Source of the DNA: Tritrichomonas foetus
Lineage: Eukaryota > Parabasalia > Tritrichomonadida > Tritrichomonadidae
DNA: 45,394 nt
Direction: 5' to 3'
NCBI GenBank assembly: GCA_001839685.1
Contig: MLAK01000933.1
Span: forward strand, 1-45,394
The position numbers and the translations under genes are program-made. Position 1 is the first letter of the stretch, and each line of letters begins with the position of its first letter. Under the pieces are notes generated by a model. That model ran no database searches, was not told the origin of the DNA, and was given only the letters and a program-made list of their open reading frames with translations. This document shows positions 1 to 9,593 of the stretch, in pieces.

Positions 1-8
1 GACATGGA

Positions 9-79
9 GGAGGTGCGCCACGTGAACACAGCGGAGGGAGCGAAGCGATCCGAAGCTGTGGTCACGTGGCAGCACCTCT
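9..79. repeat. Imperfect inverted repeat (foldback) in GC-richer DNA
   Basis: The arms at about 9-32 and 56-79 are reverse complements, apart from one extra base and one mismatch. Both carry the core GAGGTGC..GCCACGTGA. The loop is about 23 nt. The first 120 bases are visibly richer in G+C than the AT-rich DNA that follows, so this may be the edge of a repeat or foldback/MITE-like element cut by the window border. A short open frame (4-225) crosses it, but it does not resemble any family I know and I do not call it a gene. Confidence 0.55.
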
Positions 80-225
80 TCCAATGGCCGAATGAGTCGA
101 AGGGGCCCGCAAAGTCACATCACATTTACCCATTTTTAGTGTCAAAAAACAAAACTCATAGGAAAAAAAATCCTGCCTTAATAAACCTTCAAAGATTTTC
201 AGAAGTTTTTACACAAAAGAACTAA

Positions 226-1069
226 TGTCGTTAACATCAAACATGCTCTTTATAAATCAATAACTTGAACAATAAGTGATCATTTTATCTAGTAATCCAT
301 AAAATGGCAAACCATCTTTAATGATTCTTGTACAATTAATCAAAATTTATGGATGTTGTTTATAAATCATTGAATTATTTTACATATTCTCTCAAATTTT
401 TTGTTTATTATCAATTATTTATTAAATGGTTTATGAAATCACAGTTTTTCATGGTTGGTATTCGTTATTGTTTTTCTTCGAAAATTTGAGGAATTTAGTA
501 GTAGTATTAGTCATCATCGTTCATTTTTCTACTGAAATATCTACGGTATAAAAGGTTGTTTTTTTTTAGGTTCAAATATTCAAATAAATGATTCTCAATT
601 TTTCCTCAAGTTATCTGTTTTCTCAGATATTATTTTCAATTCAGTGAATGAACCAACTTTTCATTGAATAACATGTCTTTTAGAGAAATGAAATTATTAA
701 TCTTGACAAACCTATTTTCTACAAACCAAAATAAAATGACATTTTCTATTCGAAAAGTGGGTTAAGACATGAGGATTTGAAAGGTTCTTGGCGAATTTAT
801 TATTCAAATCTCTCGATACATTTAAACGAGAGTATTGAAATTTCTGATAAATTTTTTTCTAAAAAACTTTTTCGATTCACCAACTTCAGAAGTTTCAATT
901 GGATCACAAAAATTGTTTAAATAAGGTGAATATTTTGAGCTAACACCAACGCCGACCTAAGGTGAATATTTCTATAAAAAGGTGAATTCAATGACCTGAT
1001 TTAACTTTTTCTATAATTGACTGGCCATCAACATTTATAGAAACATCATATTTTTTATTTACCCAAAAT
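226..1069. other. AT-rich intergenic spacer, no gene seen
   Basis: No open frame of interest occurs on either strand. A TCATAT match to the trichomonad initiator consensus (TCA then pyrimidine then A/T) lies at 1046-1051, about 22 nt before the methionyl-tRNA synthetase ATG, and is a plausible transcription start for that gene. Confidence 0.5.
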
Positions 1070-3199
1070 ATGGAAGTATTTTGCGTTTCCCAATCAAAAG
1101 AGTTAGTCATACTCAATGCTCTTTTCCCACTCCTTAAGACTCAGCCAAAGATCACTGAAGTTCCACTTGCCCAACGTCAATCTTACTCAAAAGATTTCTC
1201 ATTCCTAATCTGGCCAGTTCTCAAGGATCAAAATCAATATTACTATGGCATTCATGCTGTCATCAAATATCTCTTCTCCAATACTCCATCTCTTCCCCTT
1301 AACGCTCTCTCACAAACCGAATCCATCATAGCCATCGCAGATGCACTCTACGCCACAGCCGTTCCTATCGTTGCACACAATCAATCAATCCTTATCAGCC
1401 AAGACCTCCTTTCGAACTCACAAAGCCAATTAAAGACCATTATTTCTAAAGTTGGTCAATACCAAACCGATAAGCCAACCGTCGCTTCAACTTACCTCAC
1501 AGCAATCGTTAGCGTCATTTCATCCCTCGGAATTGATGTCTCCCCATTGAAGACGTTTGATGTTCCATCAGAAGGTCTTGTTGAAGAAGCCCTCACTTTC
1601 GCACACGACAATCTTTCCATTCCAGAACGCTATGCCATGTCGCCAGTACCAACAAAGGAAATGTATTTCTCCACACCAATTTATTATGTCAATGGTGTTC
1701 CACACATTGGCCACGTCTTCACAACAACACTTGTTGAGTCTCTTGCACGCTGGTATAAGCTCAGGAATATTCCACTCATCTACTCAACCGGAACAGACGA
1801 GCATGGCTTGAAAGTTCAAACAACCGCCCAAGAAAAAGGATTCACGCCACAAGAATGGTGCGACAAAACATCAACAACATTCAGAGAAGCATTCAAAGAA
1901 TTCGATCTTAATCCAGACGTCTTCATCCGTACAACAGAACCACGTCACATCAAAGTTGCCACAAAACTTTGGGAAATTCTTGCCGAAAAGGGATACATTT
2001 ATAAGGGCAAATATGAAGGTTGGTACTCCAAGCGTGAAGAATCATTCATCCCAGACAACCAAATCGAAGATGTTGTTGTTGATGGAAAGACCATTAAAAT
2101 CAATAAGGAAGATGGTGCGGAACTCGTCTGGTCATCTGAAGATAACTACCTCTTCAAGCTCAGCGCTATGCGTGAACAACTCCTCAACTGGCTTTATGCC
2201 AACCAAACAGCCATCACACCAAGATGCTACTGGAACCAAATCAAGTCATTTGTCCAAGGTGAACTCAGAGATATTTCTGTTTCTCGTCTAAAGAAGACAG
2301 TTTCATGGGGTGTCCCAGTCCCAGGTGATGATAACCACACAATGTACGTTTGGATCGAAGCACTTGCCAACTATCTCACAGTTTCCGGCTGGACTGGCCT
2401 TGGCGCTGATGAACAAGGAATTTGGCCATGCGACATGCATACAGTTGGTAAAGATATTGTTAAATTCCACGGTCTCTTCTGGCCAGCATTCCTTATCGCT
2501 GCTGGAATTCCAGTATATAAGAGGCTTCTCGTTCACGGATGGTGGACAATGAACAACTCAAAGATGAGCAAGTCTCTTGGAAATACACTCGATCCAATCG
2601 TTCTTAGAGATTTCTGGGGATTAGAACCAGTTAAATACTTCCTCCTTAGTGAAGCAACTCTTACAAGTGATTCTGACTATTCAGTTGTCGCTATGCTCAA
2701 TCGTTATAACAATGACCTTGCTGATGTTTTAGGAAATCTTGTCATGAGAATCATTTCTCCAAAATTGAACCCAGATATGACTATTCAACAACCAGGTGAA
2801 TATAACGAACTTGATAAGGCAATTATTGCCAACGTCAGCACCTTACCTGGAACTGTTGATCATCATGTCGCTTTCGGAAGAACAAGAATCGCACTCGGAG
2901 CAATCTGGGAATTCCTTCGCGACGTCAACAAGTACCTCACCGAAACTGCACCATGGAAACTAAAGAACGACCAAGCACGATTAAACACCGTAACTTACGT
3001 GCTTTGTGAGTGCCTTCGTATTGCTTCCCTTTGCTTCTACAGCTTCATCCCACAAACAGCAACAACAATATTGAACGCACTTGGAACATCACCAACTGAA
3101 GGTGAAGGTGATGCCAAGTTCAAGTTTGGACTTCTTAAACCAGGAACAAAGATGACCGCTGTTCCATGCCTCTTCTCAAAGAAGACAATCACCGAATAA
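1070..3199 (+). CDS. Methionyl-tRNA synthetase with GST-like N-terminal domain
   Basis: This class I aminoacyl-tRNA synthetase attaches methionine to tRNA-Met for cytosolic translation. The 709-residue product has an N-terminal extension of about 190 residues resembling the GST-like domain of eukaryotic cytosolic MetRS. The catalytic core follows, with PIYYVNGVPHIGH (HIGH at 212-215) and KMSKS at 498-502, and then an alpha-helical anticodon-binding domain with its typical Asn/Trp motifs. The core motifs look like the bacterial (Bacillus/Thermus) or mitochondrial type rather than the HLGN-type core of most eukaryotic cytosolic enzymes. The connective-peptide knuckle (YEGWYSKREESF) has no cysteines, so this zinc site is absent. 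There is no C-terminal EMAPII/Trbp tRNA-binding domain. The first ATG is used, about 22 nt after a TCATAT initiator-like site. I see no hydrogenosomal presequence. Confidence 0.95.
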   Translation: MEVFCVSQSKELVILNALFPLLKTQPKITEVPLAQRQSYSKDFSFLIWPVLKDQNQYYYGIHAVIKYLFSNTPSLPLNALSQTESIIAIADALYATAVPIVAHNQSILISQDLLSNSQSQLKTIISKVGQYQTDKPTVASTYLTAIVSVISSLGIDVSPLKTFDVPSEGLVEEALTFAHDNLSIPERYAMSPVPTKEMYFSTPIYYVNGVPHIGHVFTTTLVESLARWYKLRNIPLIYSTGTDEHGLKVQTTAQEKGFTPQEWCDKTSTTFREAFKEFDLNPDVFIRTTEPRHIKVATKLWEILAEKGYIYKGKYEGWYSKREESFIPDNQIEDVVVDGKTIKINKEDGAELVWSSEDNYLFKLSAMREQLLNWLYANQTAITPRCYWNQIKSFVQGELRDISVSRLKKTVSWGVPVPGDDNHTMYVWIEALANYLTVSGWTGLGADEQGIWPCDMHTVGKDIVKFHGLFWPAFLIAAGIPVYKRLLVHGWWTMNNSKMSKSLGNTLDPIVLRDFWGLEPVKYFLLSEATLTSDSDYSVVAMLNRYNNDLADVLGNLVMRIISPKLNPDMTIQQPGEYNELDKAIIANVSTLPGTVDHHVAFGRTRIALGAIWEFLRDVNKYLTETAPWKLKNDQARLNTVTYVLCECLRIASLCFYSFIPQTATTILNALGTSPTEGEGDAKFKFGLLKPGTKMTAVPCLFSKKTITE

Positions 3200-4358
3200 A
3201 TCAGCTGACTTTTATCAGCAACAATAGAGTAAACTATTGATCACTTTAATTCATTGTTATTTGATTTTATGGTTTATTTGATTTTGTGTTTTATTTGATG
3301 TATGCAAATGACGAGAGAATACTTTTCAAAAATGATAGAGTTTATGAGTATGATGGTTTTTTAGTTTGATAGCTCATCAAGATTAATATACTGAAAATTT
3401 CGAATAATATGAAGCATCATAAATTAGATAAATATTTATATTAATACTAACGAAGTAGAATCTAATAGAACATGCAGTTTGGTTTGGAGAATAATTCGAA
3501 CTTTACAAAAAGAAATACAAAATTTATTGGATATTTGAACTGTTGGAGCTCTTTCCAAACAAAAATCATAATCTTTTTGTTGATTAAAAAAAACGGAATT
3601 TAAGAAAATATTCGCCACATCAATATGCTATAACTTAAAAATATGAAAAATTGTTACGCTCGCAATACATATTTTATATTTGTTAGTCATTCATAAAGAA
3701 TTAGTTATTAAATCCGTGATTTACTTCTTTATTTAGTGGAATATTCATTTTGCTTATTTCTTTATCTAATTGTTGATGTTCTGAAGTTTTTACTATTCAC
3801 TGGTCATAAATCAATAAATACTCAAAATTTTGTGCTTTCTAATGGAAGGTATGAGTTTCTGATATCATTGCATTCAAATAATATTGATTGAAATACAACA
3901 GTTTTTTCACAAGACCAAATCGATACAAATAAAAAAACGTTGATTTATTCACAAGATAAATACAACAGAATATGCGGGACAATAAATTGAAATACAACAA
4001 CTTTTTTCTTGGTGAAAATTGATGTGACATTGGTTTCAATACTTGTTATTGAATTAATTGTCCTGCTTATTCTGATGAGATGGAAGCCCAAAAAATGGAT
4101 GCAATCAATTAACATTATATCACTCTTAGAGAAGTCAATAATTTTCTTTCATATAAATCAACATTATTTGGCATAATCAAAAGTTGTTTTTGAGTTTTAC
4201 AGTTTTTATCTCAAAATAGAGTTTGTTATCGAATTGGCTCATACTATTAAATGTGAGAGGCAAACTCAATATCATTGATATCAAATTTGAAGAGTATTTT
4301 CATTAAAATATTTACATACAAGAAAAAATGGTGCATACAAAATAAAACACTTATCTCT
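3200..4358. other. AT-rich intergenic DNA with a short degenerate direct repeat
   Basis: No supportable gene. Between about 3885 and 4010 the string TTGAAATACAACA, followed by a T-rich stretch, occurs twice roughly 98 bp apart, and TTCACAAGA is repeated between them. This suggests an old local duplication. The remaining sequence shows nothing I can assign. Confidence 0.4.
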
Positions 4359-4817
4359 ATGATTCAAGATGAATTAATTAGTCAATTTGTAAAAATTTAA
4401 GATCCAAATATCACAATGTATTTAAACGCATTATTTTTGATTATTTATAATTACTGGAAAGAAATGAGGACACTATTACTGTAATTCGTGAATCAATCAA
4501 TGTCGTTTATAATAAATTTAAAAAAGTATATAAACAAGATTTATCTTTGGCATTATCATATTCACTATCATATTAATAATTATGATCATCTTGGCGTAGA
4601 ATCACATTTTGATATTTGGAAGCTCTCAAATAAATATCTTCAGCAGGAGTTCTTTGTGTGAGGCCTCACAAAAGCTCATCTGAAAACTTTTCTGGTTTCA
4701 CAGTTCACAAACTTTGTGACAAATCCTAAAGATTTCTATCAAATTAAAGTTAATTGTGATAAATTAAAAATGTGTATTATAACTGCTATTGAAACAAATA
4801 ATTTAAAATTATTTTGA
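4359..4817 (+). pseudogene. Possible decayed coding sequence, family unknown
   Basis: A chain of open segments runs in one direction from an ATG at 4359 to a TGA at 4815-4817. It is interrupted by a TAA near 4400, two changes of frame and an in-frame TGA near 4662. Segments such as SHFDIWKLSNKYLQQEFF and AHLKTFLVSQFTNFV look more like protein than the surrounding DNA, and the last segment gives 48 codons after the stop in the same frame. I do not recognise the family. Such chains can arise by chance in AT-rich DNA, so this is a weak call. Confidence 0.25.
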
Positions 4818-5600
4818 AAGATTTTCACACAATCATGGTAAATCGTAGAAGATTGAAATAATGACTATTATTCAAAATTGATAATATTTTCCCAATTGTT
4901 ATTCATTCAAATTGAAGTTGAATCTTTGAAAAAGATATATTACTGATCGGTTAAATATTTGAAAGTAAATAATATGCAATTTATCATCTTCCTCCTTCTC
5001 GTTGTGCCGCGATAACCATATGAAATCATTTAATAATATATATAAAATATGATTCTATCATTCATTTCCATCGATTTCGGAAGAAAGAGACCTATTCCTC
5101 AACAACATTTTCCTGATCCTTGTCAAAATGCTATTGAGATGCATTTAAATTTGAAATAAAAACCTTGAATAATTATAGAATTTTAATGTCTCTGAATGAT
5201 CTCAAAACATTTTTTGTTTCTGAGGAAATTCAGTAATAATTCTATACTATTTCAATGAACAGTCATCATCAGATTATTTGAATTAGACCATTGTCACAAA
5301 ACTATTTAGAAGAACAGGAATTGATACAATTTTTATTTTGAGATTGTATAAGTTCTCATAATTCTAGATGCAAATTAGCTAATATTTTTCTGTGGTACTA
5401 AAACATTCACAAAAAAATGACGATATCAAAAGAAAAATCACTCCATGTTTATACAATATAAAATAAAAACATTACAATTATATTTTAGGAATAATCTTAT
5501 ATCAAATATTTTCTCAAATAGTAGCTGAGAGCATTTTTGAATCATTTTTTTTTCAAGATTTAACTCATTTTCTGTTATTAATAAAATCACTTCATTATTC
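4818..5600. other. AT-rich intergenic spacer, no gene seen
   Basis: Nothing assignable on either strand. Just before the next gene, TCACTT (5587-5592) and TCATTA (5592-5597) match the trichomonad initiator consensus and lie 4-14 nt before the ATG at 5601. Confidence 0.4.
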
Positions 5601-6245
5601 ATGAAATCTGGAAGAAACAATATGTCAGCCCTTACCAGTAGCAGAGTACGTGTAATCGCCCAAGAGGCCATTGATTCTTACAATCGTCCAATGACAGCAC
5701 ACGAGATTGAGAAGTACATTAAATTAAACGACAAAGATCTTTGGCGTGAAGTTCGATCTAAATGCTATGATTATGTTAGAATGATATTATCAGTTGCCAA
5801 GTTATCAGAGATAATCAAATATAAATGTTTAAAGAGATTAATTGGAGTTGATAAACGCGCCAATTTTTATGGTCTCTCGAATAAAACATATGATCCAAAT
5901 GTTTGGGTACCATTAGGAAAACCTTCTGAGCCAGAGATGGAAGAGCCAGAAAAAGATACAAAGTTTCAAGGTGCTCCACGTGAGATTACATTCCATAGTG
6001 TCACCGAAGAAGAAGCAGTCGAATCTTGGAAGATCATGCATCAAAATATGAAAGTCAATGATCCTGTTTGGAATGCTCTTCCAAGCGCAATGAAGGAAGC
6101 ACATGACTATGCAAAAATGGGTTTCGATTCAAAGGATATAATCCAGTATGCAATCAATAAATACACCCCTCTTCAAGATCCAATGGTGTTGAATGATGCT
6201 ATTGTTATCCTTAGCCGGGTTTTAATCGAATCACAAGAGGCATAG
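5601..6245 (+). CDS. Hypothetical protein, possible winged-helix N-terminus
   Basis: I do not recognise a named family. The 214-residue product (207 if it begins at the second ATG, 5622, giving MSALTSS) has a helical N-terminal part. Its pattern RPMTAHEIEKYI..LWREVRSKCYDYVRMIL resembles a small helix-turn-helix or winged-helix fold. An acidic linker around 112-122 (EPEMEEPEKD) follows, then a helical C-terminal part. Base composition and codon use match the neighbouring genes, and the long frame in AT-rich DNA supports a real gene. Initiator-like TCACTT and TCATTA just upstream would give a 5' leader of only about 5-30 nt, as is usual in trichomonads. The function is unknown; DNA binding is a guess from the N-terminal pattern alone. 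Confidence 0.8.
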   Translation: MKSGRNNMSALTSSRVRVIAQEAIDSYNRPMTAHEIEKYIKLNDKDLWREVRSKCYDYVRMILSVAKLSEIIKYKCLKRLIGVDKRANFYGLSNKTYDPNVWVPLGKPSEPEMEEPEKDTKFQGAPREITFHSVTEEEAVESWKIMHQNMKVNDPVWNALPSAMKEAHDYAKMGFDSKDIIQYAINKYTPLQDPMVLNDAIVILSRVLIESQEA

Positions 6246-6911
6246 TTTAATTATTGTTTTAGGGAACTCTGTAGAGTTCCATATATTATTATATTTTTAG
6301 GTTTTAGTTAGTTCAATATGATTAAACTCTTCCTAAGTCATCAAAAAGTGACATTACTCTTCTTTGATCATTTTTAAATAATTAGCAAATTCATATGGAT
6401 TCCAATAATTTTCTTCGAAAATTGGGTAATATAAAGATCACACATTTGATTATATTTAATAAATATTAATAATAATTTGGATTTCTAATGGAATATGAAA
6501 ATCACAATGTATTTCTTGAAGGAGTCCAAAATTTCCAAATAATATTGAATTGCGATTCGTTCATTCTAAGTCCGATTTTTTTGCATTTTATGATAATTAT
6601 TCATTTTAGATATAATGGAATCCATCTAAAATTGAAGGATGGAAAAGAAATTCATGAGCATATTATATATTTGTTTATCAAAAGAAATAAAGAATCTAAA
6701 TCTAAATAAAGTTCTTACCTTATATAAATTTAAATCATATTTTATTTGCTTTTGTTTTTTCGAAAGAAATGATCATTTCAATATTCGGAGGTATGCTGAA
6801 ATTGATCTTAATGAATATTAAACCACTTACAAAGAGAAAAACATAAATTTGTGAGGGTAATCTCTATTTTTATTCATAAAAAAAAACATTTTCAAACATT
6901 TTATAAAAAAA
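6246..6911. other. AT-rich intergenic spacer, no gene seen
   Basis: A few short open frames (for example 6488-6709) are low-complexity, Ile/Phe/Lys-rich translations typical of random AT-rich DNA. I see nothing else. Confidence 0.4.
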
Positions 6912-7265
6912 TTAAATTGAGACTGATTTCACCATCAACGATAGTGTCATTGGATGATTTCCCCTATTTGCGAGGTTTACATTTTGGTCCATCCTCCAGA
7001 CAAGCTTCATTGGCTGTGATGGGCGATTTTTGAATAAAGTTGCCAAGCAAATCGATGAGTCCCACAGTTCGGCAATCAAAACACCTCGACAGTCGTCAGG
7101 GTCATTCGGCGTGCATGAAATTGAAGCGTTTGATAATACAACAATTTTTTGTGATGGCTTTGGCCAGACTGAATCTGGTAAAAGTCGAACTAGCTCGTTC
7201 TCCCATTCCTCTGATTCCGATTCAGGGTCATCATAATTCGCGCTCATGATGGGTTTCATCATCAT
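6912..7265 (-). CDS. Small acidic hypothetical protein, apparently frameshifted
   Basis: This stretch is visibly less AT-rich than its flanks. On the minus strand it opens with three ATGs (7265, 7262, 7259) and another at 7247 (MSANYDDPESESEEWENEL). The uninterrupted frame runs 117 residues to 6912, but its last third does not look like protein. From about 7078 the frame one base back reads TVGLIDLLGNFIQKSPITAN and continues to CKPRK with a TAG at 6964-6966, which looks more natural. A one-base length error in the four-A run at 7078-7081 (TTTT on the gene strand) would join the two. So it is either a small gene of roughly 95-100 residues with a sequencing error, or a recently broken gene. The family is not recognised. 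It is divergent from the kinase gene at 7650. Confidence 0.45.
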   Translation of the reverse strand: MMMKPIMSANYDDPESESEEWENELVRLLPDSVWPKPSQKIVVLSNASISCTPNDPDDCRGVLIAELWDSSICLATLFKNRPSQPMKLVWRMDQNVNLANRGNHPMTLSLMVKSVSI

Positions 7266-7649
7266 CTTGGGCTATTTTTATTTGACCTAATTTTCACCAT
7301 ATAAATACGGTTTATATGACGATAAATATTTAACCAATTGAGTTCTAAATAGGTCAAATGAGCAAAACTTTCATAATCATGAAAAAATTTAATCATTTCT
7401 GAGTAAATTAGATATATTCTTTGATTGTTTTGGCAGACATGAATCAACGTTTTTGAAATGGACAGAAGTGTAGATCATATTTAGATTTTTTCGGTAATGA
7501 TTATCAATTTTTATAAGATTTCTCCAATAATTGCAGTATTACTTTTTCAATAAAACTTGAGATGTCAACATGAAAATTTGAATTAAAATACAAAAAAATT
7601 CCGTGTCACTTTTCCCCCTCTTTCCAAGACAAATTTATTCAATACTTTG
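7266..7649. promoter_or_regulatory. Divergent intergenic region, putative promoters
   Basis: The region lies between the minus-strand frame starting at 7265 and the kinase gene starting at 7650, so it should hold both promoters. TCACTT at 7606-7611 matches the trichomonad initiator consensus, 42 nt before the kinase ATG. I see no other motif. Confidence 0.3.
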
Positions 7650-8978
7650 ATGTCATGCCTCTTAGACGATACAACACTTTTTCTCACCTCAATTTATCAT
7701 GACATAGCCCCAAATGACGTCGCTAATATTGAACAGAAACTTGGAGATTTTTTGATTCAAACAACTATAGATATCAATTCTACAGATCGAGATACGTGGG
7801 ATGGAAACCTTCTAGTCAAACTGAACGAAGTAATTCACGACAGATATCGAGTTATTGACATTTTAAAATATGGCACTACTTCCTGTGTTTATAAATGCCA
7901 AGATTTAGAAAATCCGACCAAATTTTATACAGTTAAAGTTCTCAAATTGAATATGGAATCTGAATCAAATGAGTACCACTCGCTTTCGGTTCTCAGTTCA
8001 GGCTCGAATAGTTCAATTGGACGTGACCATGTTGATTATCAAATTGACTCATTTCACTATAACGGCCACCGCTGTTTTGTAAAGCCACTTCTCGCTCACA
8101 GTATTGTTGACTCATTTCATTCGAATCTCCCACTTCTCCAACTTCTGAAAACGATCCAGGATTATTTGACACAAATTCTTCAGGCGATTTCTTACATTCA
8201 TTCATGTAATATAATTCATGGTGACATCAAGCCTGATAATATTTTGTTCACTGATGAAACTATGAAATCCATAAGACTCATCGATTTTGGATCATCAAAT
8301 CAATCACCTTCAGTTTCTGCTCAATTCACACAGTCACGCTATTATAGAAGTCCAGAGGTCATATTAGAACTTCCCTGTAATGAGCTAATTGATGTTTGGA
8401 GTGTTGGTTGTATTGCTTGTGAACTTTTCTTAGAATTTCCACCTTTTGCTTGTGAAACTGATTTTGATTGCCTTCATGCAATGGTTGCATTAATTGGCCA
8501 AATAGACCCAGAAATTCCACCTTTATCGTCAATCTGGTGGAAATTTTTTGATGTTTCCCCTCGCGGTTTTTCTTTAAAAGTCGATCCTTCTTCAGTTTTA
8601 AGAGAAAACCACGTCTATAAAAGCGTTTTTGAAAAAGCTCCAGAAAATTACAACTTAATCGATTTCATCAGACATCATCGTGTTGCGAAAACTGCAGAAG
8701 AAGTCAATCGGGTACGAAGCTTTAGTGACCTCGTGATGAGGATGCTCAGCATTGACCCAGAAAAGCGAATTTCTGCTTCTCAGGCACTTCAACACCCTTT
8801 TATGACAGGCGAACTCTTCAACGAAGATTGGAACCCACCTTTCGAAAAAAGAGATAGCGTGCTACATAAAGTTGTTAGTGAACCGGAATTCATTTCAGAA
8901 AAACCCGCTTATTCGGCTGTAACACCGAGCACAGTTTCATCGGAAATCAATGAAAATGAATTTTTATCGATGTTTTGA
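7650..8978 (+). CDS. CMGC protein kinase, DYRK/HIPK-like
   Basis: Serine/threonine kinase of the CMGC group. The first true ATG is at 7650, giving 442 residues; a TTG lies just before it. Visible motifs are a nucleotide loop GTTSCVYKC (75-83), VKV lysine 96, catalytic loop HGDIKPDN (190-197), DFG at 212-214, and the P+1 segment QSRYYRSPEVIL, which is typical of DYRK, HIPK and PRP4 kinases. The catalytic loop reads HGD where most kinases have HRD; HxD with non-Arg is common in DYRK/HIPK/PRP4-type kinases. DYRKs autophosphorylate a Tyr two residues before QSR, but this protein has Phe there (AQFTQSR). The C-terminal lobe ends near 385, followed by a tail of about 55 residues. The substrate cannot be read from sequence. 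Confidence 0.92.
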   Translation: MSCLLDDTTLFLTSIYHDIAPNDVANIEQKLGDFLIQTTIDINSTDRDTWDGNLLVKLNEVIHDRYRVIDILKYGTTSCVYKCQDLENPTKFYTVKVLKLNMESESNEYHSLSVLSSGSNSSIGRDHVDYQIDSFHYNGHRCFVKPLLAHSIVDSFHSNLPLLQLLKTIQDYLTQILQAISYIHSCNIIHGDIKPDNILFTDETMKSIRLIDFGSSNQSPSVSAQFTQSRYYRSPEVILELPCNELIDVWSVGCIACELFLEFPPFACETDFDCLHAMVALIGQIDPEIPPLSSIWWKFFDVSPRGFSLKVDPSSVLRENHVYKSVFEKAPENYNLIDFIRHHRVAKTAEEVNRVRSFSDLVMRMLSIDPEKRISASQALQHPFMTGELFNEDWNPPFEKRDSVLHKVVSEPEFISEKPAYSAVTPSTVSSEINENEFLSMF

Positions 8979-9593
8979 AAAAAAAAGTTTGTAATATTTT
9001 GAATATTTTGAGCAATATTCGCGTTTGTCATTTAGTTGTTGAATTTAACAAGTGTGCGTAACATGAATTTTTATTATTTATAAACATGAAAATGCCAAAA
9101 TTTATATTTTTATATTCTTTCTTTCACTTCTTGATAGATATCAATAATAAATTAATAATCTCAGTGCTTATTTCTCTCATTTTGAATTTTTTTTGGTATA
9201 TGTTCATTCCATTTTTAGATGACTTGTAATCAAATGAATTGACGTTGTGATTTTGTGAATGAGATCAAATGAATTCTATCCTTATGATTCTGACTATATA
9301 ACTTAAAATGGCTATTTTAATAAATTCTAATGTCACAAAGTCATTCCAGTTTTCCTTGGCGACATTTGTGAACTCCTAATCTCAATTTTTTTAAAGATAT
9401 TAGAAATTATATGATTAATTTTACTTATATGATTCTTATATAGCTGCCGTTATGTACTCTATCTCCTTGGACTTGATGTGTTAAATAGGCTGCTAATATG
9501 AAAAACTTTTTGATAGCTATAAATCTCAACTTTTTCAATTTTTAAAAAAGCAGAAGTTAATTCTAAACGGTCGACAAAAAGAAAACATCACGA
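8979..9593. other. AT-rich intergenic spacer, no gene seen
   Basis: A spacer between two genes on the same strand. No open frame or motif that I can support. Confidence 0.4.

Noticed and set aside
7030..7110. TTT-TGA on the minus strand near 7078, resembling an antizyme-type +1 frameshift site
   Set aside because: The frame leading into that TGA is short with no ATG start suited to it, and the downstream 36 codons do not resemble antizyme; a simple one-base frameshift explains the data better.
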